From a virus: a stretch of 26,386 nt of DNA. The stretch covers positions 1 to 26,386 of the IMG/VR virus record IMGVR_UViG_3300034093_002678. One strand, given 5' to 3'. This document shows positions 7,632 through 15,991 of this stretch, piece after piece (within the stretch, counting starts at the first letter, position 1; the number at the start of each line of letters is the position of its first letter). The position numbers were made by a program, and so were the translations under genes. Below the pieces are notes generated by a model, which saw nothing but the letters and a program-made list of their open reading frames with translations, made no database searches and was not told where the DNA came from.

Positions 7632-9377
7632 ATGGCAAATAAATTTCAATTTAAGCGCACGACAATTTCTGGTCGTACAGCTAATACTACTGACGTAGCA
7701 AATTCCGGCTTTATTGATAACGGTGAATTTGCAGTCAACCTAACTGACCGTAAAGTCTTCTCTTCAGATGCTGCGAATGCCATCTTTGAAGTTGGTTCAA
7801 ATCTCTCTTCTCTCGCTGTCACTACGATCGTAGCCAACGGATCTTCTGGATCCAACGGCCAAGTTCTTTCATCGAATGGAACAGGAGTTTATTGGGGCTC
7901 AGGCGGTACGGCAAATGCTGCTACCATGAATACCTATACGTTTACTGTCACATCGAATACCACGGTGTTTACAGGATTAGACGACACATCAAACACATTC
8001 GTATATACTTTAGGGCTTGAAAGCGTCTTCATTAATGGTTCGCGTCAGATTGCGGCCGTTGACTATAACACGACAAATACCACGGTCTTAACGCTTACAT
8101 CGAATGCGATTGCTGGTGATATTGTTCAAGTTACAACTTTAAATGGTGCTTCACTTACTCTCGGATCTCAAGGCGCTCAAGGTGCTCAAGGTGCAACCGG
8201 TGCACAAGGTGCTCAAGGCACAACGGGTGCTCAAGGCGCTCAAGGTGTTGCTGGCGCTCAAGGTGTTCAAGGCGCAACTGGCGCAACTGGTGCTCAAGGC
8301 ACAACGGGTGATCAAGGTGCTCAAGGTGTTGCTGGCGCTCAAGGTGTTCAAGGCGCAACTGGCGCAACTGGTGCTCAAGGTGTTGCCGGCGCTCAAGGTG
8401 TTCAAGGCGCAACTGGCGCAACTGGTGCTCAAGGTGTTGCTGGACCTCAAGGTGTTACTGGTGCTCAAGGCGCTCAAGGTGCTCAAGGTGCCACCGGTGG
8501 AGGTGTAACCTCAGTCGCCACGGCTAATGGACTTTCTGGTGGAACGATTACAACTAGTGGTACAATTGGAGTAACTGCTGGGCCAACACTTACGGTCAAT
8601 ACGACTGGTATTCATGTGAATTCCACATTATCAATCGCCGATCTTACACTCTCGGGTAACCTGACAGTTTCCGGTACAAGAACTTACGTGAACACCACAA
8701 CACTCGACGTTGGTGATAATATTGTTACGCTGAATGCAGATCTTGGAGCTAATCCTCCTACTGAGAATGCTGGCTTCGAGATCATGCGCGGGACGTCTGC
8801 CAACGTTCAGTTCGTCTGGGATGAAACAAATGATCGCTGGTCTACAAACAGTCAACCACTTGCTGTTTCGTCTCTTGTAGCCGCAGGTGCTGCATCTGGA
8901 ATTACCACCCTTGCTGCCGGTAATACTACGATCACTGGTTTTGCCAACGTAACCTCGACGCTACAAGTAGCTGGTATTACTACTCTTAATGCCAACGTTG
9001 CAATGGCAAATAATGTGTTAAGTAATCCTAAGCTTGCTTCATACAAAGAAGCAGTTGTTGCCAATACTATAACAACAACTACTCACACTGTAGATTTATC
9101 ACTATCCAACGTATTCGATTTGACATTGGCCAACGCGTCTATTACAATTACATTTTCAAATCCTCCTGCATCGGGCAATGCATACAGTTTCACACTTCAT
9201 TGTAAACAAGACGCCACGGGATCGAGAATAATCACGTGGCCGGCTTCTGTTAAATATCCGAATGCTTCGACACCGACGATGTCAACTGGTGCAAATAAAA
9301 TCGATGTCTTCAGTTTCTTTACCCTCGACGGAGGTACAACATATCTCGGTGCCTTATCTCTTGCAAATACAGGTTAA
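7632..9377 (+). CDS. Tail-fibre protein with long collagen-like tract
   Basis: This protein has 581 residues from the ATG at 7632. I prefer that ATG to the in-frame TTG at 7626, because AGAGG at 7621-7625 is six bases before it. Order of domains: an N-terminal attachment region ([11 protein letters not shown] ... [15 protein letters not shown]), a [14 protein letters not shown] segment, a beta domain ([14 protein letters not shown] ... [12 protein letters not shown]), an uninterrupted collagen-like tract at about residues 178-290, a [13 protein letters not shown] ... WDETNDRW module, and a C-terminal domain ([15 protein letters not shown], then [14 protein letters not shown], then [13 protein letters not shown]). 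The last two modules are also found in the minus-strand fibre at 24456-26324. A late promoter lies upstream. It is almost certainly a fibre; the receptor is unknown. Confidence 0.8.
   Translation: MANKFQFKRTTISGRTANTTDVANSGFIDNGEFAVNLTDRKVFSSDAANAIFEVGSNLSSLAVTTIVANGSSGSNGQVLSSNGTGVYWGSGGTANAATMNTYTFTVTSNTTVFTGLDDTSNTFVYTLGLESVFINGSRQIAAVDYNTTNTTVLTLTSNAIAGDIVQVTTLNGASLTLGSQGAQGAQGATGAQGAQGTTGAQGAQGVAGAQGVQGATGATGAQGTTGDQGAQGVAGAQGVQGATGATGAQGVAGAQGVQGATGATGAQGVAGPQGVTGAQGAQGAQGATGGGVTSVATANGLSGGTITTSGTIGVTAGPTLTVNTTGIHVNSTLSIADLTLSGNLTVSGTRTYVNTTTLDVGDNIVTLNADLGANPPTENAGFEIMRGTSANVQFVWDETNDRWSTNSQPLAVSSLVAAGAASGITTLAAGNTTITGFANVTSTLQVAGITTLNANVAMANNVLSNPKLASYKEAVVANTITTTTHTVDLSLSNVFDLTLANASITITFSNPPASGNAYSFTLHCKQDATGSRIITWPASVKYPNASTPTMSTGANKIDVFSFFTLDGGTTYLGALSLANTG
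8163..8500 (+). repeat. Collagen-like Gly-X-Y coding tract with higher-order repeats
   Basis: About 110 residues of GAQ, GAT, GVA and GVQ triplets without interruption. The higher-order block [18 protein letters not shown] occurs three times in near-identical DNA, a sign of recent unequal exchange. Proline is nearly absent, so the triple helix, if formed, is stabilised by other means. Confidence 0.9.
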
Positions 9378-9392
9378 TAAGAAGGTTATACG

Positions 9393-12300
9393 ATGCCATT
9401 AAATGTATTTAGAGCTTCAGGTAAGGCTGCTCCAGCCACACAAGTATTCAATGCCCCCGCAACATTCGTCGTTCCTGCAGGCGTATATTCTATAGATATA
9501 TCTGGTCGTGGCGGCAATGGAAACGCTGGTAATGCAGGCAATCCTGGTACTGCTGGCAATGCTGGTAATCCTGGAAATAATGGGGCCGCAGGAACTGGTG
9601 GTGCTGGTGGTACAGCTGGGACATCTGGCAATCCTGGCGCATCAGGAAATGCTGGCACAAACGGGGCCGGCGGAGCTGGCGGTGCTGGTGGTACAGCTGG
9701 AACATCTGGAAATCCCGGCGCATCAGGAAATGCTGGCACAAACGGTGCTGGCGGCCCAGGAGGAGCCGGAGGTGCTGCAGGGAATGCTGGGAATCCAGGT
9801 GCCACTGGCAATGCAGGTACGAATGGTGCTGGCGGAGCTGGCGGTGCTGGTGGTACTGCTGGAAATGCTGGAGCGACAGGAAACTCCGGCAATCCCGGTA
9901 CTAATGGTGCCGGTGGTGCAGGCGGTGCTGCTGGTAATGCTGGGAATCCAGGTGCCACTGGCAATGCTGGTAACCCAGGAACAAATGGCGCCGGCGGTGC
10001 TGGCGGTGCTGCTGGTAATGCTGGGAATCCAGGTGCCACAGGAAACTCTGGTAATCCTGGTACCAATGGTGCCGGCGGTGCTGGCGGTGCAAGAGGAAAT
10101 GCTGGGAATCCAGGTGCCACAGGAAACTCTGGAAATCCAGGAAATAATGGTGCCGGCGGTGCTGGTGGCACTGGCGGTAGCGCAGGTACGGGAGGAGGCG
10201 GCGGACAAGGTTCAGCCCGACCTTGCGGTGGCGGAGCCGGTAGCGGTGGTAGTCCGGGCGGTGGCTGCGGTTGTTTTGGCACCCCATTTGCGCCTTGTTC
10301 TGCCCCCGGCGGCGCCGGAGGCTCTCCTGGCGGAGGAAATGGTGGCTTTGGTGGAAGCGCAAATCTTGGGGGGTGCGTTTGCGGCGGCGGCGGTGGCGGC
10401 GGCGGAGGCGGCGGTAGCGGAGTGACTGGTAATTCAGGGAGTGCAGGTGGTGCGGGTGCCAATGGAAGTGCTGGAAATACTGGAGCCGCAGGATCAGGGG
10501 CAACTGCTGGAGCAGCAGGAAGTCCCGGTGGAGCTGGGGCCAATGGAAATGCTGGAAATACTGGAGCAGCAGGAACTGGAGCAAACGCTGGAGCAGCAGG
10601 AAGTCCTGGTGGAGCTGGTGCCAATGGTAATGCCGGCACAACAGGGGCGGCTGGAACTGGAGCAAACGCCGGAGCAGCAGGAAGTCCTGGCGGTGCCGGT
10701 GCTAATGGTAATGCCGGCACAACAGGGGCCGCAGGTACAGGGGCAACTGCTGGAGCAGCAGGAAATCCAGGTAATGCAGGCGCAGCAGGAAATACTGGAG
10801 CAAATGGTAATGCAGGAACAGGGGCAACCGCTGGATCTACTGGCAATCCAGGTAATGCCGGCGCAGCAGGAAATCCAGGTGCAAATGGTAATGCCGGCAC
10901 TGGAGCTAATCCAGGGGCAGCAGGGAGCCCTGGAAATGCCGGAGCAGCAGGAAATACTGGAGCAAATGGTAATGCTGGCACTGGAGCTAATCCAGGAGCA
11001 GCAGGAAATCCAGGCGGTGCCGGAGCTGCTGGTAATGCTGGGACTGGCGCAGCAAACGGAAATCCGGGATCAAGTGGAAACCCAGGCAACGTTTCAACGT
11101 TTGGTTCCTTAGCTAATTTTCCAGGTGGAACCGGTGGTACTGGTGGGGCTGGAGGAAATGCTACAAACGGAGCAGCTGGCTCGGCCGGAACTTCTGGAAA
11201 TCCAGGTGGATCAGGCAATCCCGGAAATAATGGGGCTGCAGGAACTGGCGGTGCTGGTGGTACAGCTGGGACATCTGGTGGTATTGGAGGAACAGGCAAT
11301 CCCGGTAACAATGGAGCTGCTGGTACAGGCGGCGCCGGAGGATCGGCCGGTACTTCCGGAGGTATTGGAGGAACAGGCAATCCCGGTAATAATGGAGCTG
11401 CAGGAACTGGTGGTGCTGGTGGTACAGCTGGGACATCTGGTGGTATTGGAGGAACAGGCAATCCTGGCACCAATGGGGCTGGTGGTGCAGGAGGAGCTGG
11501 TGGTAATGCTGGTAATCCAGGAGCCACTGGTAATGCCGGCAATCCAGGAAATAACGGTGCTGGTGGTGCAGGCGGTGCTGCTGGTAATGCTGGTAATCCA
11601 GGAGCCACTGGCAATGCTGGTAATCCAGGAAATAACGGTGCTGGTGGTGCAGGCGGTGCAAGAGGAAATGCTGGGAATCCAGGAGCCACTGGCAATGCTG
11701 GTAACCCAGGAACAAATGGCGCCGGTGGTGCAGGAGGAGCTGGTGGTACGGCGGGTAACTCCGGATCTCCTGGCAACGCTGGTGTAGGCGGAGGCGGCGG
11801 AGGCGGCGGAGGCGGAGGCGGAGCATCGGGTTGGACTTTAAAGCAAGGTGGTAGCGGCGCCGGCAATGCTGGTACCGCGGGTAATTCAGGCAACATAAGT
11901 GGTGCTACTAACGGCAACGGCGGCGCAGGCGGCAATGGAGGACTTCTTTCGGGCGCTGCCGGTGGTTCAGGTAATGCAGGAACACCAGGCAGCGCAGGAA
12001 ATACAGGAGCCGCAGGAACTGGAGCAAACGCTGGAGCAGCAGGAAGTCCTGGTAATGCAGGCGCCAATGGAAGTGCTGGAAATACTGGGGCCGCAGGAAC
12101 TGGAGCAAACGCTGGAGCAGCAGGAAGTCCTGGTAATGCCGGCGCTGCAGGAAGCGCTGGTACAACAGGAGCGGCAGGAACTGGAGCAAATCCAGGAGCA
12201 GCAGGAAGTCCAGGCGGTGCAGGAGCCAACGGAAATGCTGGTACAACAGGAGCGGCAGGAACTGGAGCAAATCCAGGAGCAGCAGGAAGTCCTGGTAATG

Positions 12301-12755
12301 CCGGCGCTGCAGGAAATGCCGGAGCGACTGGCAATGCAGGAACTGGAGCTACAAATGGTGCAGCTGGAAATCCAGGAGGTGCAGGAGCAGCAGGAAATGC
12401 TGGAGCGACTGGCAATGCAGGAACTGGAGCTACAAATGGTGCGGCTGGAAACCCAGGCGGTGCCGGAGCTGCTGGTAATGCTGGCACAACAGGAGCAGCT
12501 GGAACTGGAGCTACAAATGGTGCGGCTGGAAATCCAGGAGGCGCAGGAGCAGCAGGAAATACTGGCACAGCAGGTAGTGCTGGAACTGGAGCGACCGCCG
12601 GAACAGCCGGCACATCAAATCCTGGAGCATCAGGAAACGCTGGTAATATTGGTACTACGACAAATTCAGTATCAGTAAAAGTATACCCATATCAAATAGT
12701 TTCTATAAATATTGGAACAGGCAGCGCTAATGGTACGATGAGTGTAACATTTTAG
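9393..12755 (+). CDS. Giant Gly-X-Y repeat protein, probable adhesin
   Basis: This 1120-residue protein consists of a short N-terminal domain (residues 1-36; FRASG, VFNAP, VVPAGVYSIDISGRGG), about 1040 residues of mostly Gly-X-Y triplets (GNA, GNP, GAT, GTN, GAG, GAA, GSP), and a C-terminal beta piece (SVSVKVYPYQIVSINIGTG). Proline is nearly always in the Y position, as N-P-G or S-P-G. Two tandem super-modules can be seen, each an array, a poly-Gly patch and a second array. All six cysteines (residues 278-330) lie in an insert in module one. The low Pro content and simple X/Y residues suit a polyglycine-II bundle (as in phage S16 gp38 tips and snow-flea antifreeze protein) better than a collagen triple helix; this is inference. 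The N-terminal domain recurs in the protein at 22761-24452 (-). SD AAGAAGG. Confidence 0.8.
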   Translation: MPLNVFRASGKAAPATQVFNAPATFVVPAGVYSIDISGRGGNGNAGNAGNPGTAGNAGNPGNNGAAGTGGAGGTAGTSGNPGASGNAGTNGAGGAGGAGGTAGTSGNPGASGNAGTNGAGGPGGAGGAAGNAGNPGATGNAGTNGAGGAGGAGGTAGNAGATGNSGNPGTNGAGGAGGAAGNAGNPGATGNAGNPGTNGAGGAGGAAGNAGNPGATGNSGNPGTNGAGGAGGARGNAGNPGATGNSGNPGNNGAGGAGGTGGSAGTGGGGGQGSARPCGGGAGSGGSPGGGCGCFGTPFAPCSAPGGAGGSPGGGNGGFGGSANLGGCVCGGGGGGGGGGGSGVTGNSGSAGGAGANGSAGNTGAAGSGATAGAAGSPGGAGANGNAGNTGAAGTGANAGAAGSPGGAGANGNAGTTGAAGTGANAGAAGSPGGAGANGNAGTTGAAGTGATAGAAGNPGNAGAAGNTGANGNAGTGATAGSTGNPGNAGAAGNPGANGNAGTGANPGAAGSPGNAGAAGNTGANGNAGTGANPGAAGNPGGAGAAGNAGTGAANGNPGSSGNPGNVSTFGSLANFPGGTGGTGGAGGNATNGAAGSAGTSGNPGGSGNPGNNGAAGTGGAGGTAGTSGGIGGTGNPGNNGAAGTGGAGGSAGTSGGIGGTGNPGNNGAAGTGGAGGTAGTSGGIGGTGNPGTNGAGGAGGAGGNAGNPGATGNAGNPGNNGAGGAGGAAGNAGNPGATGNAGNPGNNGAGGAGGARGNAGNPGATGNAGNPGTNGAGGAGGAGGTAGNSGSPGNAGVGGGGGGGGGGGGASGWTLKQGGSGAGNAGTAGNSGNISGATNGNGGAGGNGGLLSGAAGGSGNAGTPGSAGNTGAAGTGANAGAAGSPGNAGANGSAGNTGAAGTGANAGAAGSPGNAGAAGSAGTTGAAGTGANPGAAGSPGGAGANGNAGTTGAAGTGANPGAAGSPGNAGAAGNAGATGNAGTGATNGAAGNPGGAGAAGNAGATGNAGTGATNGAAGNPGGAGAAGNAGTTGAAGTGATNGAAGNPGGAGAAGNTGTAGSAGTGATAGTAGTSNPGASGNAGNIGTTTNSVSVKVYPYQIVSINIGTGSANGTMSVTF
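9513..12640 (+). repeat. Gly-X-Y coding arrays arranged as two tandem super-modules
   Basis: Module one: array A (about 9513-10195), Cys/poly-Gly insert (10196-10425), array B (10426-11080). A linker VSTFGSLANFP follows. Module two: array A (11125-11785), poly-Gly plus ASGWTLKQ linker (11786-11960), array B (11961-12640). A arrays use GNPGATGNAG and GTNGAGGAGG units; B arrays use GAAGTGANAGAAGSPG units. The tract is markedly richer in G than the surrounding AT-rich DNA. Confidence 0.85.
12704..12711 (+). promoter_or_regulatory. T4-type late promoter, TATAAATA
   Basis: An exact late octamer inside the last codons of the Gly-X-Y gene, about 70 bases before the gene at 12782. It could give the modification-gene block a late start of its own. 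Because it lies in coding sequence (encoding SINIG), chance cannot be excluded. Confidence 0.55.
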
Positions 12756-12781
12756 CACAAATAACAAAAAGGAAACAATAC

Positions 12782-13087
12782 ATGCTAGTAGGAATTAAAG
12801 ACGTTTATCTTTATACTGGTTTGACTACGACAGGTGGCAACGACTCTGCTGCAGCCTATCAGTGGCTACAGGATAATAACATTGAGTTTACTCATTTATC
12901 ATACAACGATAGTAGTCAATACGAATCTGTATTCAATGCTCTAAATACATGGGATATTGGAGAATTTACTGATTTTCCATTTGTCATCTACGATGAAAAA
13001 CATGACGATTTTACCGCAGTCAAACAAGCATTGATTGGCTTAGATGCCATCACAGAGAGCAACTTAGTCGAACTAGCAGCCCTGTAA
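12782..13087 (+). CDS. Thioredoxin/glutaredoxin-fold-like protein without catalytic cysteines
   Basis: This 101-residue protein has the strand-helix order of a glutaredoxin: a first strand DVYLYTG (residues 7-13), a helix SAAAYQWLQDNN, a second strand IEFTHLSYND, a helix, and the strand DFPFVIYDE (64-72), whose Pro66 sits where the conserved cis-proline of the fold lies. The CxxC site is absent: the loop after strand one reads GLTTTGGND, and there is no cysteine in the protein. It should therefore not act as a thiol reductase; a binding or assembly role is possible. AAGGA precedes the ATG. It opens the block of modification genes. The fold assignment rests on pattern alone. Confidence 0.55.
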   Translation: MLVGIKDVYLYTGLTTTGGNDSAAAYQWLQDNNIEFTHLSYNDSSQYESVFNALNTWDIGEFTDFPFVIYDEKHDDFTAVKQALIGLDAITESNLVELAAL

Positions 13088-13139
13088 TTTACATATATAT
13101 AATAGAGTCATTCATTTGGAACATGTTAACATACAAAGA

Positions 13140-13322
13140 ATGGCATTGGTAATGCGTTGCTATGACAAACTTCCACCACATCTCAGAATATGGATCTCAA
13201 GCTTACATTTTAGTTTGCATGATGATCATATTCTGAGAGGTGCGAGCGACGTCGAGCAATGTAAAAAATTTATTGAATCTGGTGGAATACACTATGAAAA
13301 ACCTGGAAATGGACAAAATTGA
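13140..13322 (+). CDS. Small phage protein of unknown function
   Basis: A 60-residue product (MALVMRCYDKLPPHLRIWIS, later ILRGASDVEQCKKFIESGG). I recognise no domain. The start is uncertain: an in-frame TTG lies at 13116, and ATGs lie at 13140 and 13152. None has a strong SD. A nine-codon reading frame (MLTYKEWHW, 13123-13152) in another frame ends in a TAATG overlap with the ATG at 13152, so the true start may be coupled to it, or the upstream part may be the original N-terminus lost through a frameshift. The stop overlaps the next start (TGATG). It could be a small regulator or assembly factor; there is no direct evidence. Confidence 0.5.
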   Translation: MALVMRCYDKLPPHLRIWISSLHFSLHDDHILRGASDVEQCKKFIESGGIHYEKPGNGQN

Positions 13323-14035
13323 TGTTTTCGTTTTTTGAAAAGAATGAGCCTAAACTAGAATTTCTTTGCTATGATGATGATTTAGGAAATATACCAGAAC
13401 CTTATCCTGCCCGCAAACTGATACCAGAATGGTATAAAGCTTTGCCAATGAAGAAGGATGTAGGCTTTGATCAATCTACTCTCAAAAGATGCCCACCTTT
13501 TCTTGATGCGATGATCACGGGTTGGATTATTCCACTCGTTGCTGATGTTGAAATCACTTCGAATGAAGATTGTTCGTTCATTGAATACAACAGCAAATAT
13601 CCGAGAGCAATGATCGAGAATCATTTACAGTGGCAAGTAACATCTGACAAATGCCCCGCTCCACATTTACCAAAACCTCCAATTAAATTCATGAACTGGT
13701 GGGCAATCAACTGCCCGAAAGGATACTCACTGTTGTTTGTTCCACCATTAAATAGACCTGATCCAAGATTTACTTGTTTTTCGGGTATGGTAGACTGCGA
13801 TGGTTATTTTGAGTTTATTAACTTTCCATTTGTTTGGAACGAACCCAATTTTAAAGGTATTCTACCTGCTGGTACACCGTTAATGCAGGTTATTCCAATT
13901 AAAAGAGATACTTTGTTTTCGAAAAATGTATGTAGAGCATTCAATGAAACTGAACTGAAAGCACTCAAAGGTACACGTAGAAAGCTTCAAAGTCATGAAT
14001 CCCATTATCGAGATAATATTTGGGAGCGTAAATAA
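13322..14035 (+). CDS. DUF6065-type phage protein (paralogue 1)
   Basis: This 237-residue protein starts at the ATG in a TGATG overlap; the TTG one codon earlier is not needed. Its landmarks are LEFLCYDDDLG, IPEPYPARKLIPEWYKALP, KRCPPFLDAM..GWIIPLVADVEI, PPIKFMNWWAI, FSGMVD and LPAGTPLMQVIPIKRD. They match, in order, those of the minus-strand protein at 21415-22152 and, more weakly, the one at 20678-21418. I believe this is the DUF6065 family, which has no known function. There is no nucleotide-binding or metal-binding signature. Its stop overlaps the start of a 2OG-Fe(II) oxygenase gene (TAATG); the same pair of families is adjacent on the other strand, which suggests a joint function. Confidence 0.75.
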   Translation: MFSFFEKNEPKLEFLCYDDDLGNIPEPYPARKLIPEWYKALPMKKDVGFDQSTLKRCPPFLDAMITGWIIPLVADVEITSNEDCSFIEYNSKYPRAMIENHLQWQVTSDKCPAPHLPKPPIKFMNWWAINCPKGYSLLFVPPLNRPDPRFTCFSGMVDCDGYFEFINFPFVWNEPNFKGILPAGTPLMQVIPIKRDTLFSKNVCRAFNETELKALKGTRRKLQSHESHYRDNIWERK

Positions 14036-14631
14036 TGGCAGTATATCAAATAGCTCCTTCTCCATCGTTAGGTATACCAGAAATTTCTTTTGCATCATGG
14101 CGTGATGGTTTTACTGAAGAAGAGATCGATAAAATAGTTAGTATTGGTGATAGTCTCACGATCAAATCTGCTAGTGTTGGACCTGATAGTAAAGTTGAAG
14201 AAGCAGTTAGATCATCTAAAATAGGTTGGATAAATCTTACGCCCGAGACTAATTTTATATATGATAGAATTGCTTTCATAGCAAGACAACTGAACGGTGA
14301 ATTCTTCAATCTAGATATATGGGGATTTGTAGAGGACTTTCAGTATACTATATACGATGGAAAAGACGATCATTATACGTGGCATCTTGACAGAGGTGGA
14401 AATGCAACGAATGCGCCTCGCAAATTATCTCTTGTAATACAATTATCTGATCCTTCTGAATACGAGGGGGGAGATCTTGAGATATTTGATGCACCCGTGC
14501 CGACTCAAGTCACAAAACAAAAAGGTTTAGTAGTTGCATTCCCGTCCTTTATTTTACACAGAGTAACTCCTGTGACAAAAGGCATTCGTAAAACTCTAGT
14601 AGTATGGTTAGCTGGTCCTCAATTTAAGTGA
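14035..14631 (+). CDS. PKHD-type 2-oxoglutarate/Fe(II) oxygenase (prolyl-hydroxylase-like)
   Basis: A 198-residue dioxygenase. The iron ligands are visible as His117-x-Asp119 in HYTWHLDRGG and His175 in FPSFILHRVTPV; Arg185 in GIRKTLVVWL would bind the 2OG carboxylate. SLVIQLSDPSEYEGGDLEIF is the typical core of PKHD/P4H enzymes. The family hydroxylates proline or other residues in proteins, using O2 and 2OG; the substrate cannot be read from sequence. It is clearly paralogous to the protein at 22146-22739 (-), sharing F(T/Q)Y, HYTWH, SDPSEYEGG(D/E)LEI and HRV(T/K)P(V/I)T. It is translationally coupled to the DUF6065 gene. The nearest candidate substrate is the X-Pro-Gly-rich protein at 9393-12755 (inference). 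Confidence 0.88.
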   Translation: MAVYQIAPSPSLGIPEISFASWRDGFTEEEIDKIVSIGDSLTIKSASVGPDSKVEEAVRSSKIGWINLTPETNFIYDRIAFIARQLNGEFFNLDIWGFVEDFQYTIYDGKDDHYTWHLDRGGNATNAPRKLSLVIQLSDPSEYEGGDLEIFDAPVPTQVTKQKGLVVAFPSFILHRVTPVTKGIRKTLVVWLAGPQFK

Positions 14632-14637
14632 GATAAT

Positions 14638-15096
14638 ATGACAAGAGAATGTGGAAGTTGCACGAAGTGCTGCGGTTGGTTAACTGGAGAAGCTCTTGGC
14701 CATCAATTTTGGCCAGGAAGGAAATGTCATTTTGTAACTACAAAAGGATGTTCGATACATGAACAACGACCTGAGAATCCGTGCAAATCGTTTAGCTGTG
14801 TATGGTTAGGAAATGAAAAGTTTCCACTCGGTCTTGATACTATTCCGATGTGGATGAAACCAGACGAATCAAACGTAATTATGGTTTGGAGACAACACGA
14901 AAATCCTGATCTTAGCTTTTTACAACTGCTTGAAGCAGGCGCTCCGCTAACAGCCGAAATACTTAGTTGGGCTATTCAGTATGGTTTGAACAACGGTTTA
15001 AATATATTTTATCAAGTCAACAGTGGTTGGAATAAGATTGGAAACCGACTGTTTTTAGATACAGTGATAGAGGCTGATCTTTCCCAATATACATAA
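14638..15096 (+). CDS. YkgJ-like cysteine-cluster (CxxCxxCC) protein
   Basis: This 152-residue protein has the N-terminal signature C5-x2-C8-x2-C11-C12 plus further cysteines at 30, 38, 49 and 54 (KCHFV, GCSIHEQRPENPC, FSCVW). This is the pattern of the UPF0153/YkgJ family, thought to bind zinc or an iron-sulfur cluster. The C-terminal half (MWMKPDESNVIMVWRQ ... ILSWAIQYGLNNG) has no motif that I know. YkgJ relatives accompany oxygenases in several phage and bacterial contexts; here the gene is flanked by 2OG-Fe(II) oxygenases on both sides, so a role in metal handling or in the same modification is possible but not shown. Confidence 0.75.
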   Translation: MTRECGSCTKCCGWLTGEALGHQFWPGRKCHFVTTKGCSIHEQRPENPCKSFSCVWLGNEKFPLGLDTIPMWMKPDESNVIMVWRQHENPDLSFLQLLEAGAPLTAEILSWAIQYGLNNGLNIFYQVNSGWNKIGNRLFLDTVIEADLSQYT

Positions 15097-15111
15097 CATA
15101 AGGATTTTATT

Positions 15112-15750
15112 ATGACAGACATACTTGATCAGTGGCAGTATTTTAGCTCACCTATCTATAGTATTATGAAGCCAGAACTTCTTGATTTCTCAAGAGCAGC
15201 ATCAAATGCGGCGTTAAGGGCCGCGCGCAAAATAACAAAAATAAACGATGTATATCCAGTCGTGCAAGCAGATGTGTCTAACGAAGAAGATCTTCTTCCA
15301 CTGATACAGTACACATTAAACACAGCATGGAATCTTTTGAGCGATCAAGGATACAACATGAATGGACTTTCGACTTATCTTACCGAATGTTGGAGTCAAG
15401 AACACCATAAGTATTCATCAATGGAGTATCATAATCACAGCGACTGTCAGTTAGTTGCTTTTTATTTTTTAGAGTGCCCGAAAGATCCTCCGCGAATGGT
15501 GATTCATGATCCGCGACCAATGAAACTTATGTTACCACTATACGAACATAATTCTTCTAACATTACCACAGCAACATCGTCTATTAATTTTACGCCAGTT
15601 CCTGGTCAACTAATGTTTGCAAATTCCTGGCTACCGCATAGCTTTACTCGTAACACATCAACCAAACCTTTCAAATTTATTCACATGAACATTGGTACAC
15701 GTCCGTACATTGAACCTATAGTATATGATGCAACAGCAGAAATAATCTAA
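15112..15750 (+). CDS. 2-oxoglutarate/Fe(II) oxygenase, PF13759-like
   Basis: A 212-residue protein with the core of the putative 2OG-Fe(II) oxygenase family common in marine phages: MEYHNHSDCQLVAFYFLECP (His109-x-Asp111 as metal ligands), IHDPRP, and PGQLMFANSWLPHSF with His176 as the distal ligand. The usual arginine-serine of the final strand is replaced by KPFKFIHMN, so 2OG binding may use Lys. SD AAGGA is five or more bases before the ATG. The substrate is unknown. It differs clearly from the PKHD type two genes upstream, so the block carries more than one class of oxygenase. Confidence 0.75.
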   Translation: MTDILDQWQYFSSPIYSIMKPELLDFSRAASNAALRAARKITKINDVYPVVQADVSNEEDLLPLIQYTLNTAWNLLSDQGYNMNGLSTYLTECWSQEHHKYSSMEYHNHSDCQLVAFYFLECPKDPPRMVIHDPRPMKLMLPLYEHNSSNITTATSSINFTPVPGQLMFANSWLPHSFTRNTSTKPFKFIHMNIGTRPYIEPIVYDATAEII

Positions 15751-15751
15751 T

Positions 15752-15973
15752 ATGTCTGAGTTTATGATAAGATTCAATCAATCAAGAGGACAACCTAATC
15801 GCGGGACAGAAGATCATGTCTGGCGCGTTTTCGAAGATGGTAAAGAATATCTATGTAAAAATGTTATCATTAATGTTCCAAGCCGTGGGGCAAAGACAGG
15901 TCAAGATTGGAATATCTGTTGCGAAGGTACTATGAGCATATGTAAAGACACCTCTACAATTACTATTAACTAA
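15752..15973 (+). CDS. Small conserved-type phage protein of unknown function
   Basis: 73 residues from the first ATG; an in-frame ATG at 15764 is an alternative, and neither has a strong SD. The sequence (IRFNQSRGQPNRGTEDHVWR, then INVPSRG and DWNICCEGTMSI) looks like a single compact beta domain and is of a kind I associate with small proteins of T4-like marine phages. Two adjacent cysteines (NICCEG) stand out. It lies one base after the preceding stop, between two oxygenase genes. No function is assigned. Confidence 0.6.
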   Translation: MSEFMIRFNQSRGQPNRGTEDHVWRVFEDGKEYLCKNVIINVPSRGAKTGQDWNICCEGTMSICKDTSTITIN

Positions 15974-15991
15974 ATTATTATCGGTGAAATT

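Noticed and set aside
9386-12613. A 1075-codon open frame on the minus strand, Pro/Ala-rich
   Set aside because: It is the antisense of the Gly-X-Y gene: GGN and GCN codons read backwards give Pro and Ala and few stops. The plus-strand frame has an SD, a sensible N-terminal domain shared with another protein and a defined C-terminus.
12782-13087. An active glutaredoxin
   Set aside because: There is no cysteine in the protein, so the redox chemistry is impossible, whatever the fold.
13098-13103. TATAAT as a host-type -10 box before the small gene at 13140
   Set aside because: No recognisable -35 box lies at suitable spacing, and the stretch is simply AT-rich (tatatataat).
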